NCBI GenBank assembly: GCA_019925795.1
Contig: CM034298.1
Coordinates: forward strand, 53,780,365-53,844,364
DNA: 64,000 nucleotides
Direction: 5' to 3'
DNA from: Dendrobium chrysotoxum
Taxonomy: Eukaryota; Streptophyta; Magnoliopsida; Asparagales; Orchidaceae
How positions within the stretch are numbered: position 1 is the first letter of the stretch; each line of letters begins with the position of its first letter. Of the stretch, positions 35,761 through 47,700 are shown one piece after another. The notes beneath the pieces were generated by a model. That model made no database searches. It worked only from the letters and a program-made list of their open reading frames with translations, and was not told the DNA's origin. The position numbers were made by a program, and so were the translations under genes.

Positions 35761-35982
35761 GAAATCTCGTGATATTTTGGGTCATATATATTATTATCCA
35801 TCAAGGTGTGTAGGCGAAAGCCCCTATCCTCTATGGCTAATCGTATGTATGACTCCATCTGCTCTTCCATTGGCCTGCTTGGGTAGAGTGTAAAGGCCTA
35901 CGATCGTTTTGTCCTACGGGATAGTGCGGTCGTACCCTTTGTATTCTGTTCCACATAAGCAGAATCCTTTCGGAGACCCACA

Positions 35983-36008
35983 GATTTCTGGCGACCACGG
36001 TGGGACTA
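35983..36008 (+). other. Primer-binding-site-like sequence of the giant-LTR element
   Basis: GATTTCTGGCGACCACGG and then TGGGAC follow the LTR end CCCACA directly. TGGCGAC-type sites a few bases after the LTR are known from Ogre/Tat elements. The exact tRNA was not determined. Confidence 0.6.
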
Positions 36009-37010
36009 GTTTCTCTCTCCATCTTTGGATGCTGTATTATTCTCTTCTGTAGGTATTCCTACTTTGGTGCATGGTTTATGTTCCTCTCTTCTATTCCACT
36101 CTCTTCTCTTCATGCTTAATGAAGTTATATGTTTTCAATGTATAAAGATTTAATTAAAATTTTGAGTTTATTAGATCTTTGTCCTTAATTGTCAAATTCA
36201 AATCCAGATCAATCTGTTTCTATCCTTCTTACTCAAATCAAAATTTTAATTTCAATCGATTCCTAGATGAAATTCTCTTAGGGTCGATCTTGACTTATAT
36301 CATTTCAAATGAAAGTCTATATTCTTTTTTTTTATTACATTATTCATATACTTGACATAAACTCTACTCTCCATCATCTCTCTAATTTTAGCCTTTTAGA
36401 TTGGGTCTTGATCCATATCAGTCTAAATAAGAATCCAGATTTTATCTTTAATGGTGGGATCCTTAAATTTGACATATGCAAAGTTTTCAAAATCAAAAAT
36501 TAATTTGAGAAAAGTTTGAAAGTTTAAAATACAAGAGAAACTATTGAATGAATTTTTCTTAGAGAGTATGTGACTTAGTTTTCTTAATGAAAATTTACCC
36601 CTATTTTATTTAAAATATGAAGTGTTGTTGGTTGACTCCTTTAAACACTTAGAGAAGAAAATTTTTGATGATCTATGAAAGAGTATGTCTTCTCCCTCCC
36701 ATTCCTTGTATTGGGTGATTCTCATTTTTGAATTAAAATCTATGTCAAATTGAAATTGGGCATAGAAATGAAAATTTTCTCCATTATCTTGCAATTTTCT
36801 ATCTTGTAGGCATCTTTTGCATACCAATGAATCTACCTTATAATTTTTTTAATCAGGTTGTTCACCTTTATCATAGGATCGAGTTTGTTTTGTGAATTTT
36901 TCTTCCTTACATAAGAGAGTGAGTTTTCTTCTCCTATGTTTGGAAGATAATTTCACAACTGAGAAATTTTTTTTTTAGAGATTTAGAAAGGAAGTCAATT
37001 ATAAAAATGA
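36009..37010 (+). other. Non-coding leader of the giant-LTR element
   Basis: AT-rich, no open frame above about 75 codons and no gag-like motif on either strand, although gag would begin here in a typical element. Confidence 0.55.
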
Positions 37011-37165
37011 AAAGATGCGCAAAGTGCGCCAAAAATGAAAAGATGCGCAAAATGCGCCAAAAATGAAAAGATGCGCAAAGTGCGCCAAATTTGAAAGATG
37101 CACAAAGTGTATCAAAAGTGAAAGGATGTACAAAGTACATCAAAATTAAGAAAGAGGCACAAAAT
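37010..37165 (+). repeat. Hairpin array C, ~28-bp units
   Basis: Six units of 'aaaagatgcgcaaagtgcgc' type with an AAA loop. Arms vary in a paired way: GATGCAC/GTGTATC at 37097-37113 and GATGTAC/GTACATC at 37125-37141 (perfect). Confidence 0.85.
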
Positions 37166-37916
37166 GAGTCCAAAATAAATAAGTAATTGACTTCCCTTTC
37201 TTGTAAATCTTTAAATCTCAGAAAACTCATGTGTCCTTTGATATTTTTGATACCTGAGTTTGAAAATCATGACTTTGGATTCATCATTATGCAATGATAT
37301 TCTATAAGATATAAGATATTTTTCATGCAAGAAGGTTGAAGAAGATTCAATTTCTTTCTCTAATTTAAATCTCTTTTGAGTTAGATTTCAATTCAAAAAT
37401 TTCATGTCTAAGGGAGAGAGCCCAGTTTGGCTTGTAGAGAGCTTGACTTGGGTTAGCGGATTTTAAATCCCTAATCTTTTTGGGTTTAGATGGAGCCAAC
37501 CAACTTCTTACTGAATTTTCAAATTTGGTCCCATTTGTCATTTTTGACTGGGTTTATATAATCAAGAGGTAATTTTTTTCATTCTTAAAAATAATGCTCC
37601 TACTCTTTAATTAAATTTCCACTCTTTAAAATATATGTGAATCAAACTTATCTCAATTAATTGGTGAGTATTTAAAATCTTTTAGTGTTTCTACTATTGA
37701 GTATGTTTAAATATTCACCTTATTCTTTTGAAAATTCATGCATGAAAATCTTTGAATCCTAACATTTGATTATATCTTATTCTTATGGACTGATGTGATC
37801 CTTTCCCCGATTGCACTCTCTTTTTGAATCCTGGTTGTTTTGAGTCATGGTTGTTTTGCTTAGAAATGACCATTTGGTGTGCATTTATTCTCTTGATATC
37901 CTATATGCCGCCATTT

Positions 37917-38806
37917 CTTGTTTAGGAGTCACTCTCCTATTCAAGTTCTTTAGTTTTGTTCACTTGCTTGGGAGTCACTATCCCATTCAAGTTATTTTCG
38001 CTCACTTGTTTGGGAGCCACTCTCCCATTCAGGTTGTGGAGTTTTCTCACTTGTTTGGGAGCCACCCTCCCATTCAAGTTGTTGTTCTTTTTGTTCACTT
38101 GTTTGGGAGCCACTATCCCTTTCAAGTCGTCTCTTTTTGTTCACTTGTTTGGGATCCACTATCCCATTCAAGTTGTTGAGTTTTCTCACTTGTTTGGGAT
38201 CCACTATCCCATTCAAGTTGTTGAGTTTTCTCACTTGTTTGGGATCCACTATCCCATTCAAGTTGTTGAGTTTTCTCACTTGTTTGGGATCCACTATCCC
38301 ATTCAAGTTATTGAGTTTTGTCCACTTGTTTGGGAGTCATTCTCCTATTCAAGTTGTTGAGTTTTCTCACTTGTTTGGGAGCCACCCTCCCATTCAGGTT
38401 GTTGGTTTTGTCCACTTGTTTGGGATCCACTATCCCATTCAAGTTATTGAGTTTTGTCCACTTATTTGAGAGTCACTCTCCCATTCAAGTTGTTGAGTTT
38501 TCTCACTTGTTTGGGAGCCACCCTCCCATTCAGGTTGTTGGTTTTGTCCACTTGTTTGGGATCCACTATCCCATTCAAGTTATTGAGTTTTGTTCACTTG
38601 TTTGGGAGCCACTATCCCATTCAAGTCGTTGTTTTGTTCACTTGTTTGGGTGTCACCACCCCATTCAAGTCGTCTCTCTTTCCCCATTTGTTTGGGAGTC
38701 ACCATCCCATTCAAGTTGTTGAGCTTTGTCCACTTGTTTGGGATCCACTATCCCATTCAAGTTGTTGTTTTGGTTCACTTGTTTGGGAGTCACTCTCCCA
38801 TTCAAG
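37917..38806 (+). repeat. Hairpin array B, ~45-bp units
   Basis: About 20 units with the plan CTTG-TT-TGGGAG-ccact-CTCCCA-TT-CAAG. Inner arms occur as GGGAG/CTCCC, GGGAT/ATCCC, AGGAG/CTCCT and GGGTG/CACCC. A few units are mismatched (GGGAG/ATCCC). Overlapping open frames in all three plus frames are the repeat itself. Confidence 0.95.
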
Positions 38807-38944
38807 TCCTGATTCTATTTCTTAGTTAGGTTCATTCCCTTGATCTTTCTATATGTGATTGTTATGTTCTTCCTCATATTGATGTCATGACATCGTTTCC
38901 CTGATTTTGCATAAGAATACTCATCTTCTTTCCATATTGGTGCT

Positions 38945-38971
38945 CCCCCTACGGACAGACCCGTATGGGGT
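38945..38971 (+). repeat. Single hairpin between arrays B and A
   Basis: CCCCCTACGG-acaga-CCCGTATGGGG, nearly perfect arms. Confidence 0.6.
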
Positions 38972-39039
38972 GTTCTCCCTTCGATGTTACTTTTGGGGTT
39001 CCTTTGTTCAGGAAGTCCCTTTTTGTCACTCCTGTTACT

Positions 39040-40620
39040 CTTTGTTTTGCCGTTTTCGAATTTGGTCAGGCAAACATTGAGTTTCTCCCATTCACTGTTT
39101 CGATCTGGTCAGGTGAATATGGGATCTTTACCCGCCCTTCTGTTCTGCTGTTTCGATCTGGTCAGGCAGACAGTTGATTCTTTTCTTCCTTGCTCTTACT
39201 CACTGTTTCGATCTGGTCAGGTGAGTATTGGGCTGTCCTCATTCACTGTTGCGAATATGGTCAGGTGAATGTTGGACCTTTCTTTTCTTTTGCTCTGCTG
39301 TTGCGAATATGGTCAGGCAGGCATTAGACTTCTGGGAAGCTTATTACACATCGTTTTCGAATTTGGTCAGGTGTGTGATGAGTTGTTCTTTATCCACTGT
39401 TTTCGAATACAGGTCAGGTGGATATCGAACTGTTTTTCATTCGTCGTTTTCGAATTTGGTCAGACGAATGCTGAACTTCCCCTTTTGGTTGGGTGCCCGA
39501 CAGAGTCCCTGGGAGGCATACTTCACCACCTCTTCATTCCCCTGTTTTCATTTCCTGCTTGGGGGTTGTTGAGTTTTCTTCACTCTTTGTTTCGCCGTTT
39601 TCGAATTTGGTCAGGCAAACATTGAGTCGTCCCATTCACCGTTTTCGAATTTGGTCAGGTGAGTGTTGGACTTTTTCTCTTTTGTCCCGCCGTTTTCGAA
39701 TTTGGTCAGGCGGACATTAGATCCTGGGATACTCTTTACACTCCGTTTTCGAATTTGGTCAGGTGTGTATTGAGTAGGTTCTTTATTTACCGTTTTCGAA
39801 TTTGGTCAGGTGGATATTGAACTATTCTCGTTCGTCGTTTTCGAATTTGGTCAGACGAATGTTGAACTCCCTCTCCCTTTACTCTTTGTTTCGCCGTTTT
39901 CGAATTTGGTCAGGCAAACATTGAGTCGTCCCATTCGCCGTTTTCGAATTTGGTCAGGTGTGTGTTGGACTCTTTCTCTTTTGTCCCGTCGTTTTCGAAT
40001 TTGGTCAGGCGGACATTAGATCCTGGGATGCCCTCTACACTCCGTTTTCGAATTTGGTCAGGTGTGTAGTGAGTGGCTCTTTATTCACCGTTTTCGAATT
40101 TGGTCAGGTGGATATTGAACTTTTCTCATTCGTCGTTTTCGAATTTGGTCAGACGGATGTTGAATTCCCCTTTCTCTTTCACTCTTTGTTTCGCCGTTTT
40201 CGAATTTGGTCAGGCAAACATTGAGTCGTCGCATTCACCGTTTTCGAATTTGGTCAGGTGAGTGTTGGACCTTTTTTTTCTTTTGTCCCGCCGTTTTCGA
40301 ATTTGGTCAGGCGGACATTAGAGCCTGCGATACTCTTTACACTCCGTTTTCGAATTTGGTCAGGTGTGTATTTAGTAGGTTCTTTATTCACCGTTTTCGA
40401 ATTTGGTCAGGTGGATATTGAACGATTCTCATTCGTCGTTTTCGAATTTGGTCAGACGAATGTTGGACTCCCTTCTCCCTTTACTCTTTGTTCTGCCGTT
40501 TTCGAATTCGGTCAGGCGAACATCGAGTTATCCCCATTCGCCGTTTTCGAATATGGTCAGGTGGATGTGGGACTCCCTTCTCCTTTCTCTATTCTGTTGT
40601 TGCGACATGGTCAGACAGAT
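39040..40620 (+). repeat. Hairpin array A, conserved loop with variable paired arms
   Basis: About 30 units. The core GTTTTCGAATTTGGTCAG (early units: TGTTTCGATCTGGTCAG or TGTTGCGAATATGGTCAG) is nearly constant, while the 6-9 bp on either side vary and are reverse complements of one another. From 39589 the units form a six-hairpin higher-order repeat of ~300 bp (starts 39589, 39888, 40188, then a partial at 40490). Confidence 0.95.
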
Positions 40621-40639
40621 AGATGATTGCTTTATTTAT

Positions 40640-41799
40640 CTTTGATTATTCTTTCTCCTTGCTTTCCTTTGATTGTTACTCTTTGTTATTTACTATGACT
40701 TTGAAATTTATACTGAACTCTTTCCTCGCTTCATCTTGGACATGTATCCTGTCCTAGGTGATCGTCGAGTGTCTCTTGTCCTCTCTCGTCCTCGACCTCC
40801 GGTCGAGTGGTTGTTGACTTTTTGGAGTGATTATTTACTTCCCTAGTGGCTGTTGAGTTTGCTAGTGGTTGTTCACTTTCCTAGTGGTTGTTGAGTTATT
40901 TTCCTTACTCTTTCTTACTGTTTTGATCCAGTTAGGTGAGTTTTGAGTGGTCCTTGTTCGTCGTTCCGGCTAGGTGAATATTGGGTTTCTTCCTACCCTT
41001 TTGTCCCACCATGTTTGCATGATTGTGTTCATTGCATTATTGATTGATTATTGTGTGATTATCTGGTTGTGAGGTGATTGTTATATTATTGATTATTGGT
41101 TGTCGCATGCTTGTATGATCATTGCTTGATTGAGTGCATGATCATGGCATGATTGTTTGATTTTAAGGTGATCATTACATCTTGCATTGCTCATCGCATA
41201 ATTGAATGATTGCTACATATTTGATTTTGTTGCATGATCGTATGATCATTGCATGAGTGAATGATAATTGCACTATCATATGATCGTGTGGTCATTGTAT
41301 AGTATGAGATTATTGTGCGATTATTATAGGAGTGAATGTTTGTTGTATGAGCATATGTTTATTGTATGATTATGACGTGATCATTTGCTGATTAGCATGT
41401 GATTTGATATGATTAGATTATTATTATATATCTACAGCATGATTATGTGATTATGTGATTGCTATGTGATTTGATTTTCATTATATGCTTGAGTGGTTAT
41501 CGCATGTGTGTGATTGATGCATACTTGGATGATCATTGTATGATTGCGTGATCATAGCATGGTGGGACATTTATTGCATGATTGTGGTATGATTGTATGT
41601 TTCTCAATCCCTATTAGTTGGTTGTAGGATTGCATCCTCCTAGTGAGTCTAGGGTTGCATCTTCCTAGTGAGTCTAGGGTTGCATCTTCCTAGTGAGTCT
41701 CATTCGTTGGTTGTTGGGTTGTACCTTCTTAGGGCTAAGGAGGTCAACGCCAACACGTACGGTTCACTTATCATTCACCGCACCTGTTGGGGTTGTGTT
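40640..41799 (+). repeat. Degenerate repeats at the 3' end of the giant-LTR interior
   Basis: 40830-40910: three 'cctagtggttgttgag' units. 40990-41620: irregular 'tgatcattgcatgattg' units. 41625-41710: three 'gggttgcatcttcctagtga' units. The usual polypurine tract before the second LTR is not obvious; only GTTGGGGTTGTG precedes it. Confidence 0.7.
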
Positions 41800-44700
41800 T
41801 GTTGACCTCGTTTTTATCTTAATTTTCTCTCGAGCATGTTCGATCAAGTTGATTGGGCCTCGTCGAGCTCGAATCGACTCGAATTGAGTCGAATTAGACT
41901 CGACCACGTTCGATTAGCCCGCGTGGTTTGTTTTGATTGCGACGAGGTCAATCTAATCCAAATCAATTGCAATTTGAGTTTGATTTTATTTAATTAAATT
42001 GACTAAGCCCGATTAAACTCAAATTGATTTAGTTTGAGCCAGGTTTAGCCCAAATCAGGTTGGATTAATTTCTATTTAGGCCCATTTGACTTTCATAATA
42101 GTTTGAACCTTGTTCCTAAATCAAGAACTGGATCCAACGGCTCCAGTTCGATCGAATTCCTAAACCTGCTGTTGTCCTCGAGTTCAGTCGCGTGAGCTTC
42201 CGACTTCAGGATAGAGGCAGACTTCTTTTCATAGGGGTCGAGCGCGGCAAAGCCCCATTCGGGGTATGGGGATGGGATCGAGAAGGCGAAGCTCCCGATT
42301 TCCTCAGGCTCTCGCAACTCTCCCGAGGAATAACCCTTCGGCTTTCCCCAAATGATCCTCTCTCTCGCGGCTGCGGTTCGTGAACCCTAACTAGAAGCTG
42401 CGACCCCCGCCTCTCTCCGGCTCTCTTCTGTTCAAACCGGCTCCAGGGAGTCAAAACTCCCTTTTTCTCTCTTGGTCTCCTCGCTCCAGGCGAGATCCCT
42501 CTCTCGTTCTCCTCTCGGCTCGCACAAGCATAGGAGGCGGAACCCCCGCTGCTCCCGTCGCCTGTTCGAAGACCCAAGGAAGTGACGCTAACTTGCCCTA
42601 GCCGGACCCCCTTCCGCCTCTCCTCCCTTGACGAGTGGCCCGCCGGCCCCCTGCCCTAGCTGCCGACCTCCTTTCCCTCTCGCAAGGTGAGCTTCTCCTT
42701 CTTCCTCTTCTTACTTCTTCTTTTCTTCTTTTTCTTCTTCTTCTTCTTCTTCTTCTTCTTCTTCTTCTTCTAATCCTTCTTTTCCTTCTAACTTTCCTTC
42801 CCATTCCCCCTTTACCCATCTTTTCTTCTCTTCTTGGTTTGAAAAAGTTTAGTAACATTGTTTATTTTCTTTAAAGATGGTGATGACAAATGGTTAGTTC
42901 TTTCATCAAATCATTTGTTAGGATGTTATTTCTTATGCAACTTGGTTTGTGCATATACTTGATTTCTTTCTTTAAATGAGCACCTTTGCTTTGGATGGAT
43001 TGTTTCATGAGATGAGTAGAAAGTTTATGTTGGTTTATATTACTGGAGAGTAAACTTTTGATATGTGATATTTGTTTTATGAGTGGATTGTAAAACTCTA
43101 TGAGAAGGTGTGACATTCTCTATCAAAGGAAAAGCATGTATGTAAAGTGTTTGTATTAATGTTTCTTAAGGAATAGTATAAAATATGAGCAAAAAAAAAG
43201 TAGATGATGAACCACTTTGTATTTATTGCTTAACCTTGATATGTTTATTTTGATTATTAGATGATAGATGGCTTTTGAGATACATTGGTTAATAAATACG
43301 GCCATACTTTGTTCTTGCTCCACATTTGCATTGAAGTATTAAAAGGTGGCATGACGCTCTCCTAGTGATCTATTTGTGATATTGTTGAATACCTCTATGT
43401 TCCCATTTGTTTACTAATGTGGTTATTGCCATTCGAAGGAATGGTCTCTTTATATTAGGAAACCTAGTACCATGCACAGTTTTGTCTTCGTTCTAATTTT
43501 AGTAAAGAGTTGAAGCATCCATTGTCATGTCGAGCACATCATTGTGTTGATATATTCAAGATTTTTCTCAAACTAATTTATCTTTTTGAGTTTGAAATTA
43601 GCAAGATCTCATTTCTTTTCTCATCAATAACTAGAAAGGTTGTGGTGTTTTTGGTGCAAGATGAAGCTTTACTTTAGTTCTAACTCATGAATCTTATGAT
43701 TGACATTTTGTTTGTGGTAAGTCTTGGTGAATCTTAAGCAAGATTTTGGTGACATGTTTCAAGTAAGGAGGCATGTAAACTTTGCATGAATATACGTGGA
43801 GGCAAAGTACTAGTTCTTATGTTGGGTTGCTTCAAGTGGCTTTATGAAACCCTTCATGGTATTTATGCTTTGTAGTGGCCATTGTTGACCTTGTCACAAT
43901 ATACATTGACTTGTCTTATTTAGGAAGGGATAATTGATGCATGAGTCTTACTCCCAATTCATGTTATATGTTTTAAAAAGCCTAGACACGATGTGATAAT
44001 ATGCCTAAAAGAAATTATTTTATACCATCTAGTTATTTGATTAAATGCCTTAAAAAGGTTATTGCACTCATTCTTTTGTTTGGGCGTCATCCACGCAAGA
44101 TCTGAACATGAAATAGATATGTATACATAAAAAAAAAAATTTCATGGGTTTGCTTTATGCGAAGGTTTTATGAGTTGCTTCATGTTTAAGATAAAAATTA
44201 TCGATGGATTATTTTGTATGCTCAAGATTTATGATTTATTTTGGATTGAAGAGAGTTTTGATTCATTTCATGTTTGAGAGAGCTTTGGGTTGGCTCTCTG
44301 TTAACAGGAGTTACAATTGGCTTTGTGTTGAAACAAGTCTTCATGAGTTATCTTGGAAGCAAGAAATGTTATAAGCTATTTTATATTGGAATACTTATGA
44401 GTTGTTTTAAGTCGAGAAGTTTCTGTGATTCGTTTTATATTGGGAGATCATATGACTTGCTTTATGAAAAGGTACCTCATGAGTCGTTCTATGGTTGTAA
44501 GGCTCTAGGGAGTGATTCATGTGTTGGAAAAGAACCCTCTTGGGTTTATGTATTGAAAAGAATACATTTGATCTATGTTTCATATGAAAGTTTTGCTTAT
44601 AGGTCTGATGTGATGATGTCCGAGACTTTCCTTTCCCTGGGTAAGCTTTATATATATTTGGAGAAAAGCTTAGAAGCATTTGCAAGGTTTATCATATGCA

Positions 44701-47700
44701 CTTGTTACCAATTGTGATGAAAGTTAATATAAAATGGCTTGCTATGTTTTATGTGACGGTCGAAAAGAGATTTTGAGAATGTGGTTTTGCTTTCTTCATG
44801 AGAAGTGTGAAGGAGTTGTGTAGTTTTTTTTATTGTTCCTTTGTTCCAAATTGTGTTGGGGAAGGATTTGTGCTTTATGGCGCTTAGTGGGATGTTGATA
44901 TCTTCTCAAGACAAGTTAGAAAGTATGTTTTCTAGGTTTCATTTCCTTTATCTTTGTGAACAAGTTGACAGAATTGGAGGTTACATGGCCTTTGTTATAT
45001 ATAGTTTTCTTTGAGTTTTGGAAAGGATTGTGAAGCTTCATGTTGGAAAATAACTCGAGGTGGGAAACTTACTGGAAAATACGCATGCATCTTATAGACT
45101 CAATGTGACGTTACCTAGGTTGTTAGAGCATTGCCTTTAACCTTTTCAGAAAAGTGATTTGCATCTATGTTTGTATTGGTTATTCTTCCATAGGCATTTG
45201 AGTTGGAATCATACGTTACATGAGCATTTATGTTTGAAAGCATGTTGGTATGATTAGCCTCATGTGGTAATTAGAGAAATAAAAGTGGAAACAACATTTT
45301 TGCATCAAGTGGAAGTGGCTGAAAAATGTATCATATCTTATATTTCAAACGTGAGTTTTTTTTTATAGAATTGATTCAATGTTGTATTGTGAGGTGGGGT
45401 GTTCTACTTGAATTTTGATGAAAAGTTTTATGGAATATTGTTGGAACGTTTCTCATGAATTTCAAAAAGGTTTTGTGTTAAGAGGATTTGTGATTGGCTT
45501 TAGATTTACTTTGCATTGAAAAGTTTTATGATAAGTTTCTTGAATACTTTATAATGAGAGGTCTTATAAAACTTTCTTGTTGGAAAGCTTTATGGTCATA
45601 CCCCACACCAAAATAAAAGCACTCAATTGTTTTGTGTCAGAAAAGACTTTTATGGATTTCTTATGAAGAGAATTTGTGTCACTTTGTTTATGAAGTTTTA
45701 CAATTGTTACTTTGGGATTGAAATTATTTTTCTTTTATAAATGGCTTTGTGTTGGAGACTCTTTTAAGTCCTTTTTAGGAGAAAGTGGTATTTTTAAGAG
45801 TTCTTTAATGTCTTTTCTTTTTTAGAATGAAGTGGTATTTAGTGTATGAATTGCCCCTCTCTTATTAGTATTTATTTCTAAAGTTGAGCTTGGGTTGAAT
45901 GTGAAATAAAAGTTGCTTGTTTATGTTTTAGTTTTGGGAGCTTGTTTTCCCCTTCGCCACTCTGGATTTCGTATAGGATATAGTGTGAGTCATTGAGTCT
46001 TTTGAGTGCTTATTCTTGGAATGTGGGGACAGCAAAGGGCGCCAAAACACCTTCTCCTCTATTCGTATTGTATCGAATTGGGGTGAAGGTTGTTTTAGAG
46101 GCATACTTGACTTCAAAGGGATATGCCCAATAATAAAACGCCTACATTCCTTTTATCATTTTTGATTTCCATTCCTTCCTTTTGATATTTTATTGTCTTT
46201 CTCTTTACTTCTCTCCTCTCTACTGCTATTCTACTTACTATCTTATTTTATTCATAGATTCTTAAGTTTATTGATATATGTATGGATGTCCAAAGGGTTA
46301 GAAAAGAACTTCCTTTTATCCCCTATAACACTAGTGACACCTAAGGACAAAAATTAAGGATCAAGTCTTAGATAACATAGACTTAGGGTGCATGCTTCTC
46401 ATAGGATAGAGACACCAAAACATAAACTTAGTGACACATTTTCCTAGGTTTGTTGTGCCTTAATTCATTAATAATCAACCAACAAAATCTCCCTTAACCA
46501 ATAATAGATTGTTTAATCTACTTTTCTTTTAATTTATAACAAACTAAAATAATTCAACAAAATTGGTTACTACTGGGTAACCCAGGCCTACGAGGCTATT
46601 AAGTTAGCCCCAAGGAGGGTGAAACAAACCTCACGGCCTTGGTGAGCAACAAAGGTAGTAATCAATTGAACACAAAAAATAAAGATTCTTAAAATCAATT
46701 TTAACTTACTAATACTTACATTTAAACTAAAGCACCCCTTTAACCTTCAACAGATTAAAATTACAAACAACTTTAGTTAAATCATCCTATATAGGACATA
46801 CCCAAAACCACACGGCCTGTTACACACACCTAGGCTTGTTTGTTAGGACACGACTTCTAGTCCTAGGTTAGGCCGATGTTTTGTTTTACTATTTGATGCC
46901 AATTACTCCTGCCGAGTAAGAAAGCCCCTGCATTGTTTTATATTTTAGCAATAATATGTGTATGTTTTACAAATATGAATATTAAATCTGTTGTTAGTCA
47001 CATTTTTATTTACCTGCATTTATTTTCTGAATGGCATCTACGCTCACTTGTGCATTTTTCTTCTATCTTGTTTTGCGAGGTACATTGGGTCAGGCATGAT
47101 CAAGAATCAGTGAACAAATTGCTAGCTTAAAGCTCTTAAGTGGCTGCGCCACAAGTCTTGCAGGATTGGTAATCAGTGAATAGCTCACTTGCTTGGAATT
47201 TTTTAAGTGGCTGCGCCACGGTCAGGTATAATCTCTGCAACTTGTAAAGAAAAAATTTCTAATTACATACCGAAACTGCTACACTCCACACACATCTTGT
47301 TAGTAGCTTTTAGTTTAATATATATTCTAGCATGTTTAGGTAGCTGGCCATAGGATAGTGCACTGACGAAGCTTTGGCCCTATAGGCCAAAGCTTGCCCT
47401 CCCTTCTGCGAGCCCTAGAGACCCTTCTGGTCACCTTAGGCCTGTAGTGTAGGCCCACCTACTTGTGCTATATGCATCGTTGTTTTCCCACACGAAGTGG
47501 GCACTGCTAGGATGTTCCATTTTCTCTCGGTTTTGGGTATGATACCCCCCACCTTCTGTGAGCCTTAGAGACCATTAGGGTCATTTAGGCCTGTAGCGTA
47601 GGCCACCTGTTTGTGCCATGGGCATCGTTGTTTTCCCACACGAAGTGGGCACCGTTAGGATGATTTTCTATTGTGATGTGATGAGGATACCTTGCCTGGA

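Larger units (their letters stand above)
29135..35982 (+). repeat. 5' LTR (6848 bp) of the giant-LTR element
   Basis: Compared by eye with 41800-48646, I found A/T at 29152/41817, C/T at 33975/46640 and one A more in the A-run near 34585. Contents in order: CT-rich microsatellite (30068-30105), an AT/TTG-rich central region with degenerate 'catgagttgctt' repeats (31480-33100), and a hairpin-rich end (33899-35760). A 147-codon open frame (31609-32052) has no recognisable domain. Confidence 0.93.

Noticed and set aside
37847..38829. Several overlapping 100-130-aa repetitive open frames
   Set aside because: All plus-strand frames are open across the 45-bp repeat, which is a repeat artefact and not a protein.
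39040..40620. CRISPR-like array (constant core, variable spacers)
   Set aside because: Eukaryotic retrotransposon context, spacing irregular, and the variable parts are complementary flanks of the core rather than independent spacers.
39057..40626. Open frames with repeated FEFGQ / RFRIWSG peptides
   Set aside because: Translations of the hairpin core in different frames; no conserved frame or start context.
35983..41799. Search for gag, RT, RNase H or integrase motifs in the giant element
   Set aside because: None found on either strand; the longest frames are repeat translations, so no coding feature was annotated.
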